Shown in pieces: positions 38,633 through 47,771 of a stretch of 61,976 nucleotides of DNA. The stretch is from Hyphomicrobiales bacterium (lineage in GTDB: Bacteria > Pseudomonadota > Alphaproteobacteria > Rhizobiales > Beijerinckiaceae). Where the stretch lies: contig CANGOE010000005.1 of the NCBI GenBank assembly GCA_947455455.1, positions 1 through 61,976 of the forward strand, given 5' to 3'. The position numbers and the translations under genes are program-made. The notes below the pieces were generated by a model. The model was given only the letters and a program-made list of their open reading frames with translations. It made no database searches and was not told the origin of the DNA. The stretch's first letter is position 1. Every line of letters begins with the position of its first letter.

Positions 38633-39409
38633 TCAACGTCCCGTCCAGACAGGTTTGCGCTTTTCTATAAAGGCCCGCACGCCTTCGTCCGAATCTTGGG
38701 AATTCAGGGCATCGACCAGAGCAGGCAACCGCAAGGCCTGCGCCTGTTGTGGCGACAATCCGGCGGTCTGGCGCACCACCTGCTTGGTCGCCTTGATCGA
38801 CAGGGGCGCACAGGCCAGAATCTCGTCGACCCAACGCCGCACCGTCTCATCCAGTTGGGCCATCGGCACAACCTCGTTGATCAGGCCCATGCCGAGCGCC
38901 TCTTGCGCCTTCATACGCCGTCCGGTCAGCAACAGGCCCATTGCCTGACGATGCGGGATCTGGCGTTGCAACAGCACCATGCCGCCATCCAGCGGCAGGC
39001 GGCCCACCCGCGCTTCGGGCAAGCCGAACGTGGCGTGATCGGCGGCAATCACCAGATCACAGCCCAGCATCATTTCAAAACCGCCTCCCACCGCATGGCC
39101 ATTGACGCGGGCAATAACCGGAACATCCAGCGTCTGGCGCATGGCGATACCGCCGAAGCCCCCTTCACGCGGCATCGCCCAGTAATCGATCCCGCGCGCG
39201 CCACTGCCGCCCTTCATGTCCGCGCCGGTACAAAAGGCCCGTTCGCCCGACCCGGTCAGCACCACCACACGCACCGAGCGATCCTGTTCGATGTCGCGCC
39301 AGATCTGTTGCAATTGCTGTTCGGTGGCATAATCCACCGCATTCATCACCTCCGGACGGTCAATGGTGACCGTCACAACGCCATCATTGTGGACAACATC
39401 AACGGCCAT
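38633..39409 (-). CDS. Enoyl-CoA hydratase/isomerase family protein
   Basis: A 258-residue crotonase-fold protein. The oxyanion-hole loops are AFCTGADMKG and NGHAVGGGFEMMLGCDL; one of the two usual catalytic glutamates is present (FGLPEARVG), and PLDGG replaces PGAGG. The C-terminus RAFIEKRKPVWTGR is typical. ATG at 39409 overlaps the CoA-transferase stop (TGATG); longer in-frame starts extend into that gene without domain content. With a CaiB-type transferase upstream, a CaiD-like hydration of an activated unsaturated acid is plausible. Confidence 0.9.
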   Translation of the reverse strand: MAVDVVHNDGVVTVTIDRPEVMNAVDYATEQQLQQIWRDIEQDRSVRVVVLTGSGERAFCTGADMKGGSGARGIDYWAMPREGGFGGIAMRQTLDVPVIARVNGHAVGGGFEMMLGCDLVIAADHATFGLPEARVGRLPLDGGMVLLQRQIPHRQAMGLLLTGRRMKAQEALGMGLINEVVPMAQLDETVRRWVDEILACAPLSIKATKQVVRQTAGLSPQQAQALRLPALVDALNSQDSDEGVRAFIEKRKPVWTGR

Positions 39410-40572
39410 CACACAGCCTCCGTTGCGAGCAAGGCCCGTTGTTCTGCGCGCACATCCTCGGTGTGTTGTCCCAATTCGGCAGGCGGTATCCGGATGGTGA
39501 CCGGCGCATCGGCCAGATGCAAGGGCGAGCCGACCACGCGCACGGTCTCGATCCGGTTTGTTGTCTCCAGAATCATGCCATTGATATGGGTCTGCTCGTC
39601 GGCCAGCGCTTCCGCCAAAGTGCGCACCCGCGCGCAAAGCAGATCCTGTTCTTCGAGCCTGCCGAGCCAATAGGCTGTGGTGTTGGTGGCAAAACGGGCG
39701 CGGAAAATCGCATGCAATTCCGCCTTGTGCTTGACCTGTGCCGGATGGTCGACAAAGCGCGGATCAGCCGACAGATCATCAAGCCCCAAAGCGGTGCAGA
39801 TATCGCGCAACGGATGCGCCTTAAACGCCCCCACCAAGACAAGCGCCGTATCCTGCGTGGTGAACACGCCCGACAGCGGCATGGCTCCCCAATTGACCTC
39901 GCGGTCGCGCATCATCAAAGAGGCCGATTCCTGCGTCTGCGCGGCCAGCATGGAATCATACAAAGATACGCTGACCAACTGGCCGTAACCGGTTTGCTGG
40001 CGTTGCAACAAAGCCAGCAAAACCCCCTGGACCAGATGCATGCCTGCAGAATAATCCGCAAATGTGGTGGAATAGATCGACAGCGGCAAGCTGTCATCCG
40101 ACCGCCGGTGCATCACACCGGACATGGCCTGCGCCAGTACATCCTGCCCGCCTTTATGGGCATAGGGACCGACCAGCCCGAAGCCTGTGCCCACCGCATA
40201 AATCAGCTTGGGATTGCGCTTGGAGAGCACATCATAGCCGAACCCCATCCGCTCCATCACCCCTGCGCGGAAATTATTGACGACCACATCGGCATGGTCG
40301 AGCAAGGACCAGACCACCGCCTTGTCGTCCTCGTTCTTCATGTCGAACACGACCGACCGCTTGTTGCGGTTGAGCGAGCAGAAGACCGGACCCGTCAGAC
40401 CGGCGGGATCATTGGGGAAAGACGTACGCGAGAGATCACCGGTCGGCGGCCGCTCGATCTTGATCACATCGGCCCCGTAATCGGCCAGCATCTGGGTGGC
40501 CACCGGACCCATCATGACTTGCGTGAAATCGACAATTTTAATGCCGGACAGAGGCAGTTTCGGCGTGCTCAT
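39409..40572 (-). CDS. CaiB/BaiF (class III) CoA-transferase
   Basis: A 387-residue type III CoA-transferase moving CoA between carboxylic acids. Family motifs: GIKIVDFTQVMMGPVATQML at the N-terminus, DYGADVIKIERPPTGD, LNRNKRSVVFDMK, NFRAGVMERMGFGYDVL and the catalytic region YSTTFADYSAGMHLVQG. It overlaps the FAD oxidoreductase (ATGA) and the hydratase (TGATG). It probably activates the pathway acid with CoA recycled from a downstream thioester; the acid is not known. Confidence 0.93.
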   Translation of the reverse strand: MSTPKLPLSGIKIVDFTQVMMGPVATQMLADYGADVIKIERPPTGDLSRTSFPNDPAGLTGPVFCSLNRNKRSVVFDMKNEDDKAVVWSLLDHADVVVNNFRAGVMERMGFGYDVLSKRNPKLIYAVGTGFGLVGPYAHKGGQDVLAQAMSGVMHRRSDDSLPLSIYSTTFADYSAGMHLVQGVLLALLQRQQTGYGQLVSVSLYDSMLAAQTQESASLMMRDREVNWGAMPLSGVFTTQDTALVLVGAFKAHPLRDICTALGLDDLSADPRFVDHPAQVKHKAELHAIFRARFATNTTAYWLGRLEEQDLLCARVRTLAEALADEQTHINGMILETTNRIETVRVVGSPLHLADAPVTIRIPPAELGQHTEDVRAEQRALLATEAV

Positions 40573-41921
40573 TCCACTGTCTCCAGTATTTTTGCATTGG
40601 CTGAAGGAATATCGCCGGGATCACCGCCTTGCGCGCGGACCCGCGCACAGATGTCGGCCGCCGAGACATGGCGCAGGATGCCGTCACCCTTGATCGCCAA
40701 GGCGGCCGCCACACCGGCCGATTGTCCCATCGACATGCAGGGAGGAATTTCACGCGACATTTTCTGCGCCGTTTCGGTTGCCGAATAATGGCGGCCAGCC
40801 ACCAGCAGGCCTTCGATGCCTTTGGGCAACATCGCACGATAGGGGGTGTAATAATCACGCCCGCGCGCCACCGTATCGGCAAAATGCACCCGATCCAGCA
40901 CATCATCCTTGGTGACGACATAATCACCTTCGAGCAGGCGCGTTTGCCGCACACCGAGTTGCGGCGCGACATCGACCACATAGCACTTCTCGAAGCCGGG
41001 CATATGCTGGCGGACATAATCCACCAGAGCATAGATTTTTTTGCGCCCTTCGAAATCAGCGCGCGTCAGATCATCAACCTTCAGGGCATCATAGCCCGCC
41101 ATATGGGGACAGTTGCACCAGACAATGCCGGGCAACGGGGTTTTGAGCCACCAGAAATCCCATGACCCGCCCATCACACGCTTGGCCTGCCGGTCGATTT
41201 CGGCATATTTTTCCGGCTCCTGCAGGGAAAAGCGTTCGGTCGCATCGGTATCCACGCCACCCAGACGGAACACCGTTGTGACAATGAATGACCCATGGGT
41301 GAATTGCGCGCCAGCGGCGGCGGCCACATCCAGATCACCACTGGTATCGATGATCACATCACCCATCACGGCCTCACGGCCGGCCTTGGTCTCGCAGATC
41401 ACACCCTTGATGCGTCCGTCTTCGACAATGGCTTTCGAAAACCACGAATGAAGCCGGACATTGACACCCGCTTCCTCGATCATCTCGTTGGACATGCGTT
41501 TCCAGCCATCGGGATCGAAGGCGGCGGCCATCAGAATCGGTTGCGGCTTGGTTTGCGCCCTGAAGTCGAACACGCCCCACCGCGCCCAGCGGTGATAGGC
41601 TTCCCAATCGGTGCGCCGCTCCTCCGGCGGGGGAAACACGCAGGTGCCCACCTTGGCCATCCGCTCGATCATTTCCATGCAGATGCCGGTCACCGTCACT
41701 TCCGGCCCGTTGCTCATATCATCGAGCACCAGCACCATCCCGCCCGAGGCCAACCCGCCCAGATAGGCATAGCGCTCGATCAGGGTGACGGACATGCCCT
41801 CGCGGCGGGCGGCCAGTGCGGCAGAAAATCCTGCCGGACCTCCTCCCACCACCACAACATCGGAGCGCGCCACAATTTTGGCCTGACCCGCTTTTTCGAC
41901 AACAAATTCAGAAGCAGACAT
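40569..41921 (-). CDS. FAD-dependent oxidoreductase (FAD_oxidored family)
   Basis: A 450-residue flavoprotein with an N-terminal dinucleotide fold (VVVVGGGPAGFSAALAARREG, then ERYAYLGGLASGGM) and C-terminal EGLLVAGRHYSATETAQ plus GQSAGVAAALAI, which are typical of the PF12831-type family. The middle has TSGDLDVAAAAGAQFTHG. No membrane helix or signal peptide is seen. The substrate is unknown. ATG 41921 is chosen over a TTG at 41936. The ferredoxin of the same operon is a candidate electron partner. Confidence 0.87.
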   Translation of the reverse strand: MSASEFVVEKAGQAKIVARSDVVVVGGGPAGFSAALAARREGMSVTLIERYAYLGGLASGGMVLVLDDMSNGPEVTVTGICMEMIERMAKVGTCVFPPPEERRTDWEAYHRWARWGVFDFRAQTKPQPILMAAAFDPDGWKRMSNEMIEEAGVNVRLHSWFSKAIVEDGRIKGVICETKAGREAVMGDVIIDTSGDLDVAAAAGAQFTHGSFIVTTVFRLGGVDTDATERFSLQEPEKYAEIDRQAKRVMGGSWDFWWLKTPLPGIVWCNCPHMAGYDALKVDDLTRADFEGRKKIYALVDYVRQHMPGFEKCYVVDVAPQLGVRQTRLLEGDYVVTKDDVLDRVHFADTVARGRDYYTPYRAMLPKGIEGLLVAGRHYSATETAQKMSREIPPCMSMGQSAGVAAALAIKGDGILRHVSAADICARVRAQGGDPGDIPSANAKILETVE

Positions 41922-41946
41922 GATGGGTTCTTTCAATCACAGAGGG

Positions 41947-42789
41947 TCATGAATTCGGCAGGGCCGTCTGGCGCAGGGCGAGACGTTCGAGCAGGCTGAT
42001 CAGCAGGAAAAAGCTCATCGAGAAGCAGGAGCCGACAATCACGGTTGCATAGAGCAAGGCGGAATCAAACGCATAGGTGGCCTGGATGATCAGTGCACCG
42101 ATGCCGAGGGTCGAGCCGATCCACTCGCCGACAATCGCCCCGATCACGGCCGTCGAGGCCGCGATTTTCAGGGCGGAGAACAGATAGGGCAGTGAATGGG
42201 GCAGACGCAATTTGAAAAAGACCTCGCGCTTGGAAGCCGACAAGACGCGCATCAGCTCCATGGCTTGCGGATTGACCGATTCCAGCCCCCGCACCATGTT
42301 GACCAGTGTCGGGAAAAAACAGATCAAGGCGGCAATGGCGATTTTCGGTTCCATGCCATTGCCCAGCAACAGCACGAGGATCGGCGCTTTGGCGACCACC
42401 GGAATGGTGTTGATCACCACCACAACCGGAAAGAAGGCTTCTTCCAGCGTCTTTTTATGCACAAAGACCGTGGCAATCACGATGGCGGCCAGATTGCCGA
42501 GCAAAAAGCCGGCGACAGATTCGATCATGGTTGGAACCAGATTGGTCCAGAGCAGGCCCGATTTCTCCCACAGCGTGACCGCCACCATTTGCGGCGAAGG
42601 CGCGATGAAAGGGGGCACTTTCAGCCAATAGACCAGCGCCGCCCACAGCAACAGCACCGAGGCCACGCCCAAAACCGGCATGATCCGGCGGCGCAACCGC
42701 GCTTTCTGTCTGGCTTGCGCAAACGCCATTTCATCGGCCGACAGACCCGAAAGGGCAGAGCTTGCAGAAGGATTGACGGACTGGCTCAT
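41947..42789 (-). CDS. NMT1/SsuC-type ABC transporter permease
   Basis: A 280-residue inner-membrane permease of the nitrate/sulfonate/pyrimidine group. The first membrane segment is MPVLGVASVLLLWAALVYWL; the ATPase-contact loop appears in LMRVLSASKREVFFKLRLPHS; AVIGAIVGEWIGSTLGIGALI follows near the C-terminus. The start overlaps the ATPase stop (ATGA). It works with the ATPase and binding protein encoded directly upstream. Confidence 0.92.
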   Translation of the reverse strand: MSQSVNPSASSALSGLSADEMAFAQARQKARLRRRIMPVLGVASVLLLWAALVYWLKVPPFIAPSPQMVAVTLWEKSGLLWTNLVPTMIESVAGFLLGNLAAIVIATVFVHKKTLEEAFFPVVVVINTIPVVAKAPILVLLLGNGMEPKIAIAALICFFPTLVNMVRGLESVNPQAMELMRVLSASKREVFFKLRLPHSLPYLFSALKIAASTAVIGAIVGEWIGSTLGIGALIIQATYAFDSALLYATVIVGSCFSMSFFLLISLLERLALRQTALPNS

Positions 42790-43595
42790 GGTGTCACCTT
42801 ACCCAGCATGGCGCGCAATGCGGCCGCGATCTCGACAAAATGCGGCGTGTCCCGCAAGGCCAAAGACCGTTCGCGCGGCAAATCGACCGTCACCTGTTGC
42901 ACCACCCGTCCGGGATTGGGCGAAAGCACCAGAACCTGCTCGCCCAGATAGGCCGCCTCGTAGACAGAATGGGTCACGAACAGAATACTGGTTCCGGTTT
43001 CAGCCCAGATCCGGCGCAACTCCTCGTTCAGACGGTCGCGTGTCATCTCGTCCAGCGCACCGAAGGGCTCATCCATCAGCAACAGACGCGGACCACCCAA
43101 CAAGGCGCGGGCAATGGCCACCCGTTGGCGCATGCCACCCGATAATTGATGCGGATAGGATTGCTCCCATCCCGACAGACCGACCAGAGCCAGCAGATCA
43201 CGCGGCGAGGTAAAGCGGCTGTCCGGCTTCAGGCCGCCTCCCACTTCGAGCGGCAGGGCCACATTCTCCAATGCGGTCCGCCACGGCAACAAGGCGGCAT
43301 CCTGAAAGACAAAGCCCAGCGAGCGATCCAACCGCGCCTGTTCGGCGGTCTTGCCCAAAACCTCGACCGTGCCACTGCTCGGCGTTATCAGATCAGCCAC
43401 AACCCGCAACAAGGTGGATTTTCCACATCCCGACGGGCCCAGCAGGGTGAGAAACCCACCCGCAGGCACCGTAAACGAGACATCTTCCAGCGCTGTCACA
43501 GCCCGTTCCTCGGTCACGAAACGGACTGTCACATTCTGGCACGAAACAGCATGCTCAAGCGGAGCCATTGCTGCACCTTGTGCGGGATGGCTCAT
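42786..43595 (-). CDS. NMT1/SsuB-type ABC transporter ATP-binding protein
   Basis: A 269-residue ATPase. Walker A GPSGCGKSTLLRVVADL (about residue 53), Q-loop FVFQDAALLPWRTALENV, signature LSGGMRQR, Walker [18 protein letters not shown] and the H-loop THSVYEAAYL match the SsuB/TauB group. It starts 3 bases after the binding-protein stop. Confidence 0.93.
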   Translation of the reverse strand: MSHPAQGAAMAPLEHAVSCQNVTVRFVTEERAVTALEDVSFTVPAGGFLTLLGPSGCGKSTLLRVVADLITPSSGTVEVLGKTAEQARLDRSLGFVFQDAALLPWRTALENVALPLEVGGGLKPDSRFTSPRDLLALVGLSGWEQSYPHQLSGGMRQRVAIARALLGGPRLLLMDEPFGALDEMTRDRLNEELRRIWAETGTSILFVTHSVYEAAYLGEQVLVLSPNPGRVVQQVTVDLPRERSLALRDTPHFVEIAAALRAMLGKVTP

Positions 43596-43598
43596 GGA

Positions 43599-44615
43599 TC
43601 AACCGAACTTCGGACGGCTGGCGCTGGACGCTTTCAACACATCCAGTGTCATCACTTCATTCAGCTTGGGCACACGTTTGGTGAACTGTCCCAATTGCGC
43701 ATAGAGATCGATCTGGTCCTGCCAGACCTGCGGATCCATCGCGCCCCAGCCTTCCTTGGCGGTCAGCGGCGAGAAGGAATATTGCAACATCACATCCAGT
43801 GCCTCGCGCTCGTCCTTGGCATTGAGGTTCGGGAATTCCTTCACCAGATGCTCGACCGCCTTATCACGGTTATTGGCGGCATAGACCCAGCCTTTGCCGG
43901 TCGCCGTCAGGAACTTGGCCAGCACATCACCCTTTTTCTGGATGGTTTCGGCTGTCGCATAATAAGGCAGTGCGTAGAGTTTCACGCCGGTATCCCACAA
44001 GCGCAGATCAACACGCTGGTCGCCCAGCACCTTCATGGCTGTGGTATTGGTCAGCCAACCCGTCACCACATCGACCTGACCCGTCAGCAAAGGCGCCATA
44101 TCGGCACCGATGGTGACAATGGTCACATCCTTTTCGGGAATATTGTTCTTGGCCAGCAAAGCCCGCAACAAAATCACGCCGGTGGCCTGAATCCCGACCT
44201 TTTTGCCAACCAGATCTTTGGGGGAATTGACCGGATTTTTCTTCAGCGAGAAAAAGGTATAGGGATGCACCTGCGCGCCTGTCGCAAAGCAGACCACCGG
44301 AATATCCTGCGAGGCCGCCAGCATCAGCGAGGGCGAGGAGGACACCTGCCCGGTCTCGAATCGGCCCGCGGCCACCACCGCCACGCCGTCGATATTGGGA
44401 CCGCCCGCCTGGAATTTCAGATCAAGCCCTTCGGCATCGTAATAGCCCATCGCCTTGGCGCAGACCTCACCGATCTGGTTGCCCGACAACAGCCAGCCCA
44501 GTTGCAGGTTCAGCACTGTCTTGCCTTGCGCAAAACCGTCGATGCTCAGCAAGGGAGATGCCGCAAGACCTGTGGCAGTCGTTCCCAAAAATTGACGTCT
44601 GGTAAAGTGTGACAT
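43599..44615 (-). CDS. NMT1/THI5-like substrate-binding protein, Tat signal
   Basis: A 338-residue periplasmic binding protein with a twin-arginine signal (TRRQFLGTTATGLAASPLLS, cleavage probably after GFA). The mature part starts NLQLGWLLSGNQIGEVCAKA and contains AEGLDLKFQAGGPNIDGV and KDLVGKKVGIQATG, features of the NMT1/THI5-like group that binds pyrimidines, thiamine precursors and other small organic ligands. The ATG at 44615 has GGGGAAA upstream. The ligand is presumably the substrate of the catabolic genes in the same operon. Confidence 0.88.
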   Translation of the reverse strand: MSHFTRRQFLGTTATGLAASPLLSIDGFAQGKTVLNLQLGWLLSGNQIGEVCAKAMGYYDAEGLDLKFQAGGPNIDGVAVVAAGRFETGQVSSSPSLMLAASQDIPVVCFATGAQVHPYTFFSLKKNPVNSPKDLVGKKVGIQATGVILLRALLAKNNIPEKDVTIVTIGADMAPLLTGQVDVVTGWLTNTTAMKVLGDQRVDLRLWDTGVKLYALPYYATAETIQKKGDVLAKFLTATGKGWVYAANNRDKAVEHLVKEFPNLNAKDEREALDVMLQYSFSPLTAKEGWGAMDPQVWQDQIDLYAQLGQFTKRVPKLNEVMTLDVLKASSASRPKFG

Positions 44616-44685
44616 GATCTTTCCCCGTAATGACACTGCACGATGGTCCGAGCAGAGCACAAACGAGGTGAACACAAAAGATCAA

Positions 44686-44691
44686 ATTATA
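44686..44691 (-). promoter_or_regulatory. Possible -10 element of the NMT1-transporter operon
   Basis: A consensus TATAAT is read on the minus strand in the 95-base gap between the deaminase gene and the binding-protein gene. No clear -35 is visible at standard spacing, as expected for an activator-dependent promoter such as one served by the linked LysR protein. It lies 71 bases before the ATG. Confidence 0.35.
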
Positions 44692-44710
44692 GGCTTATCC
44701 GCGCAAAAAA

Positions 44711-45169
44711 TTAGTTCACGCCCACAGGGGTGACCATAATCTCCACACCGCCCTCTTCCAGAATGATTTTGGAACGGGCAAACGCCTCTCCCCAGACCGG
44801 ATCCTCATAGGCCGGCGCAGGTGTGGCGACGCAGACAAAGCCGCTTTGCACAATCGCGCGCGCGCAATCGATACAGGGGAAAAATGTGGTGGCGATGCTG
44901 GCCCCTTCCAGTCCATGCCCCTGTCTGGCGGCCTGAAAAATCGCGTTGCGTTCGGCATGTTCCATCCAGACAAACCGCCCGTCGCCCTCATGTCGCCAAT
45001 CGAGATCGGCAACCCCGTCGGGAAAAGTATTGCAGGCGGCAATCGAGGGTGTTCCGTCAGCCAGCACAATGGCCGCCCCCACTTGTCGCACGCGATTGGG
45101 GCTGGCCTGGGCCGCTTCCAATGCCCGCCCCATCAATGCGTGAACAGCCGGTGACTGATGATCGCTCAT
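44711..45169 (-). CDS. Cytidine/deoxycytidylate deaminase-like protein
   Basis: A 152-residue zinc hydrolase of the CDA fold. The zinc and proton-shuttle motif is EHAERNAIFQAA (HAE) and the second zinc motif is FFPCIDCARAI (PCxxC). The closest shape is the dCMP/riboflavin-type deaminases. It starts 13 bases after the FAD amino-oxidase gene, in the same direction. Here a catabolic deamination is more likely than nucleotide metabolism, because the neighbours are transport and catabolic genes; that is inference. Confidence 0.85.
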   Translation of the reverse strand: MSDHQSPAVHALMGRALEAAQASPNRVRQVGAAIVLADGTPSIAACNTFPDGVADLDWRHEGDGRFVWMEHAERNAIFQAARQGHGLEGASIATTFFPCIDCARAIVQSGFVCVATPAPAYEDPVWGEAFARSKIILEEGGVEIMVTPVGVN

Positions 45170-45182
45170 GGCTTTGCGCCCC

Positions 45183-46472
45183 TTACATTTCCAGTCCGGC
45201 CTTGCGGCGCTGATAAGCCGAGATGGCATGAAAACCGATGGTGCGGAACGGCTCCGGCGCAATGCGGTTGGCGCGGCCATAAACAGCCTGCAACCTGTCT
45301 TGCGGATCCCCCGTCACAATCATCTCGGCCAGGCGCTTGCCCAGCAAAGTGCCTTTGACTATGCCGGATCCATTGCACCCCGCCGAGCCGTAAAGATGGG
45401 GCTTGATCCGGCCCCAGCGCGGCGATCCGTTCATGGTCAGCGCCGTTGTCCCGCCCCAGATATATTGCAAGGGCACATGCGACAGGTCCGGATAGCGGCG
45501 ATGGAAACAGCCGGTCAGCGCCTCTTGAACCTGCAGGGGAGCCAGCGGCTTTTCATAGGCATAGAGCGAACGCACCATCAGGCGGTCAGCCCCGACCCGA
45601 CGCACCGTTGTGCCAAGCCGGTGGGCGGGCAACAAGCCCCAAGGCTTGGTGCCCAACCGCGCCGCGTCACGCTCCGCCATCGCATGTGAAATTCCGGCAA
45701 AGGTATAGATGGTCACCAACCCGTCACGCCAGAAGCCGAAATGCTTGATGGCGGCATTGGTGGCCAAAATCACCACATCGGCCGTCATCACCGCTTCAGG
45801 TGTGCGCAACACCCATGGCGCTCCGTCCTGAAGCTCCAGCACCGGCGTGTTTTCGTAAAGACGAACGGCGTCCGGCAAGGTGTCGGCCAAACCGCGCACA
45901 AGTGCCGCCGGTTGCAACAAATAGCCTTCCTCGATCCGCAAGCCGCATTGATAGTAACGACTGCCGATCAATCCGGCCAAATCCTCTCGGTCAAGGGCCT
46001 GATGGGCAAAACCATGGCGCTTTGCCCCCTCGACCATCGAGTGGATTTTGTCCGCTCCCAAGTCCGTCGCCGCCGCAGTCACCCGCCCACTGCGCTCCAG
46101 ATCACAGACAATGCCACCCGCCTTCATCGCATCCGTCAGATAGGAAAATCCCTCGGCGGAAAAGGCATTCAATTGCTCGGCGCGGGCCATTTCGTTCGTC
46201 GAGAGGCCGATTTTGGAATCATTCGGGGTCATAAAACCGGAATTGCGGGCCGAGGCCCCCTCGCCCACGCTGGAGGCTTCCAGCACGGCGATGGAGGCAT
46301 CGGGGTCCAGCTCATGCAAGCGCCTTGCCGCGGCCAAACCCGTATAACCCGCACCGACCACCGCATAGCGGACACGGATGGACCCCACCGCATGAGGGCG
46401 GGCCTGACGGGGTGGCAACATCGCATTCCAGCCACATTGGTCACGATAGGCCGGAAACGCTGACTGACTCAT
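45183..46472 (-). CDS. DAO-family FAD-dependent oxidoreductase (amine/imino acid oxidase type)
   Basis: A 429-residue flavoprotein with the dinucleotide motif YAVVGAGYTGLAAARRLHEL and GEGASARNSGFM, and C-terminal GSAGCNGSGIVKGTLLGKRL, as in gamma-glutamylputrescine oxidases and related DAO enzymes. ATG at 46472 is preceded by GGGG; longer frames upstream overlap the thiolase gene and look non-coding. It probably oxidises a secondary or primary amine. The substrate is unknown. Confidence 0.87.
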   Translation of the reverse strand: MSQSAFPAYRDQCGWNAMLPPRQARPHAVGSIRVRYAVVGAGYTGLAAARRLHELDPDASIAVLEASSVGEGASARNSGFMTPNDSKIGLSTNEMARAEQLNAFSAEGFSYLTDAMKAGGIVCDLERSGRVTAAATDLGADKIHSMVEGAKRHGFAHQALDREDLAGLIGSRYYQCGLRIEEGYLLQPAALVRGLADTLPDAVRLYENTPVLELQDGAPWVLRTPEAVMTADVVILATNAAIKHFGFWRDGLVTIYTFAGISHAMAERDAARLGTKPWGLLPAHRLGTTVRRVGADRLMVRSLYAYEKPLAPLQVQEALTGCFHRRYPDLSHVPLQYIWGGTTALTMNGSPRWGRIKPHLYGSAGCNGSGIVKGTLLGKRLAEMIVTGDPQDRLQAVYGRANRIAPEPFRTIGFHAISAYQRRKAGLEM

Positions 46473-46560
46473 GATTAGCCCCTGCTGGCGGTATGCATCT
46501 GTACGAAAAGGATCACGTGTTCCCATGCTAACGGGGGGAGGAGTGTGACACCAGCCCCCC

Positions 46561-47757
46561 TCAACAGGTTCCCAACAGCGCCACCGAACAGACATTCTGC
46601 GCAGGCCCGCCACCCAGATTGTGCGCCAGAGCAAAATGAGGCGAAGCCAATTGCCGTGCGCCGGCCTGACCGGACAATTGCAACCAACATTCGTAGAGCA
46701 TCCGCAAACCCGATGCGCCGACCGGATGGCCGAAGCATTTCAGCCCGCCATCGATCTGGCACGGCATCCGCCCGTCACGGTCAAACCATCCATCCAGCAT
46801 GTGCCGCCACGCCTGCCCCTCGTCGCACAGACCCAGATCTTCCAGCGCCACCAATTCGGTGATGGAAAAGCAATCATGCAATTCGGCAAGCCCGATCGCA
46901 GTGCGCGGATCGCTGATCCCTGCTTCCTGATAGGCGCGTTTTGCCGCGATGCGGGCGGTGTGGAAATAACTGCCATCCCAATCCGGTTGTTGCGCCTCCC
47001 AACCGTTCGATGTCACCAGTTGGATCGCCTTGATGGTGACCAGCGGAGCGCGGCCCAATGCGCGCGCGATATCGGGCGTGGTGACAATGGCACAAGCGGC
47101 CCCGTCCGACACCGGACAACAATCGAACAGTCCGAGCGGATCAGCTACCATCGGCGCATTCAAAACCTGGTCGATGGTCAGCGCTTTGCGCAAATGGGCA
47201 TTGGGGTGGTCCACCGCATTGGCATGGCTTTTGACCGATGTATGCGCCATGGCCCGTTTCAGATCGGTGCGGGCAATCTGGTGGCGGGCCGCATAGGATT
47301 GCGCCAATTGCGAGAAATTGCCCGGATTGGTGTGGGTCGGCAGATACATCGGCGAAAAGGTGCCGCGCGAGGCCGAAGGCAGACCCGCAAAGCCGGTGTC
47401 TTTCAGCTTCTCGACACCCATCGCCAGCGCGACATCGACAGCGCCGGAAGCCACCGCATAGACAGCCCCGCGAAAGGCCTCTGTCCCGCCTGCGCAAAAA
47501 TTTTCAACCCGCGTGACCCCGATATCGGGCAAGCGCAAAGCCTGCGCCATCGGTGTACCCGCTTTGCCCGCGCCGATATCGTCATAATGGGAGGAATACC
47601 ACGCCGCACCAATCAGCGCGGGGTCGATTGCGGCGCGGGTGAGCGCCTCGCTATAGGCCTCGACCATCAATTCTTCCTGACCGACATCCCAGCGTTCGCC
47701 AAACCGCGAACAGCCCATCGAGAGAACCGCAACCCTGTCTTTGATGCCGCTCGCCAT
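46561..47757 (-). CDS. Thiolase (SCP-x/lipid-transfer type)
   Basis: A 398-residue thiolase-fold enzyme. The nucleophilic cysteine is in ENFCAGGTEAFRGAV (about residue 88), and later motifs are GLAELHDCFSITELVALED and FGHPVGASGLRM (the catalytic histidine). The C-terminus has AHNLGGGPAQNVCSVALL. The set NEH/HDCF and GHP places it with the SCP-x-like thiolases that cleave bulky or branched beta-ketoacyl-CoAs rather than with PhaA. It follows the HMG-CoA-synthase-like/OB-fold gene by 14 bases, the usual partner in DUF35 complexes. Confidence 0.88.
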   Translation of the reverse strand: MASGIKDRVAVLSMGCSRFGERWDVGQEELMVEAYSEALTRAAIDPALIGAAWYSSHYDDIGAGKAGTPMAQALRLPDIGVTRVENFCAGGTEAFRGAVYAVASGAVDVALAMGVEKLKDTGFAGLPSASRGTFSPMYLPTHTNPGNFSQLAQSYAARHQIARTDLKRAMAHTSVKSHANAVDHPNAHLRKALTIDQVLNAPMVADPLGLFDCCPVSDGAACAIVTTPDIARALGRAPLVTIKAIQLVTSNGWEAQQPDWDGSYFHTARIAAKRAYQEAGISDPRTAIGLAELHDCFSITELVALEDLGLCDEGQAWRHMLDGWFDRDGRMPCQIDGGLKCFGHPVGASGLRMLYECWLQLSGQAGARQLASPHFALAHNLGGGPAQNVCSVALLGTC

Positions 47758-47771
47758 AGCTGGCCCTTCTC

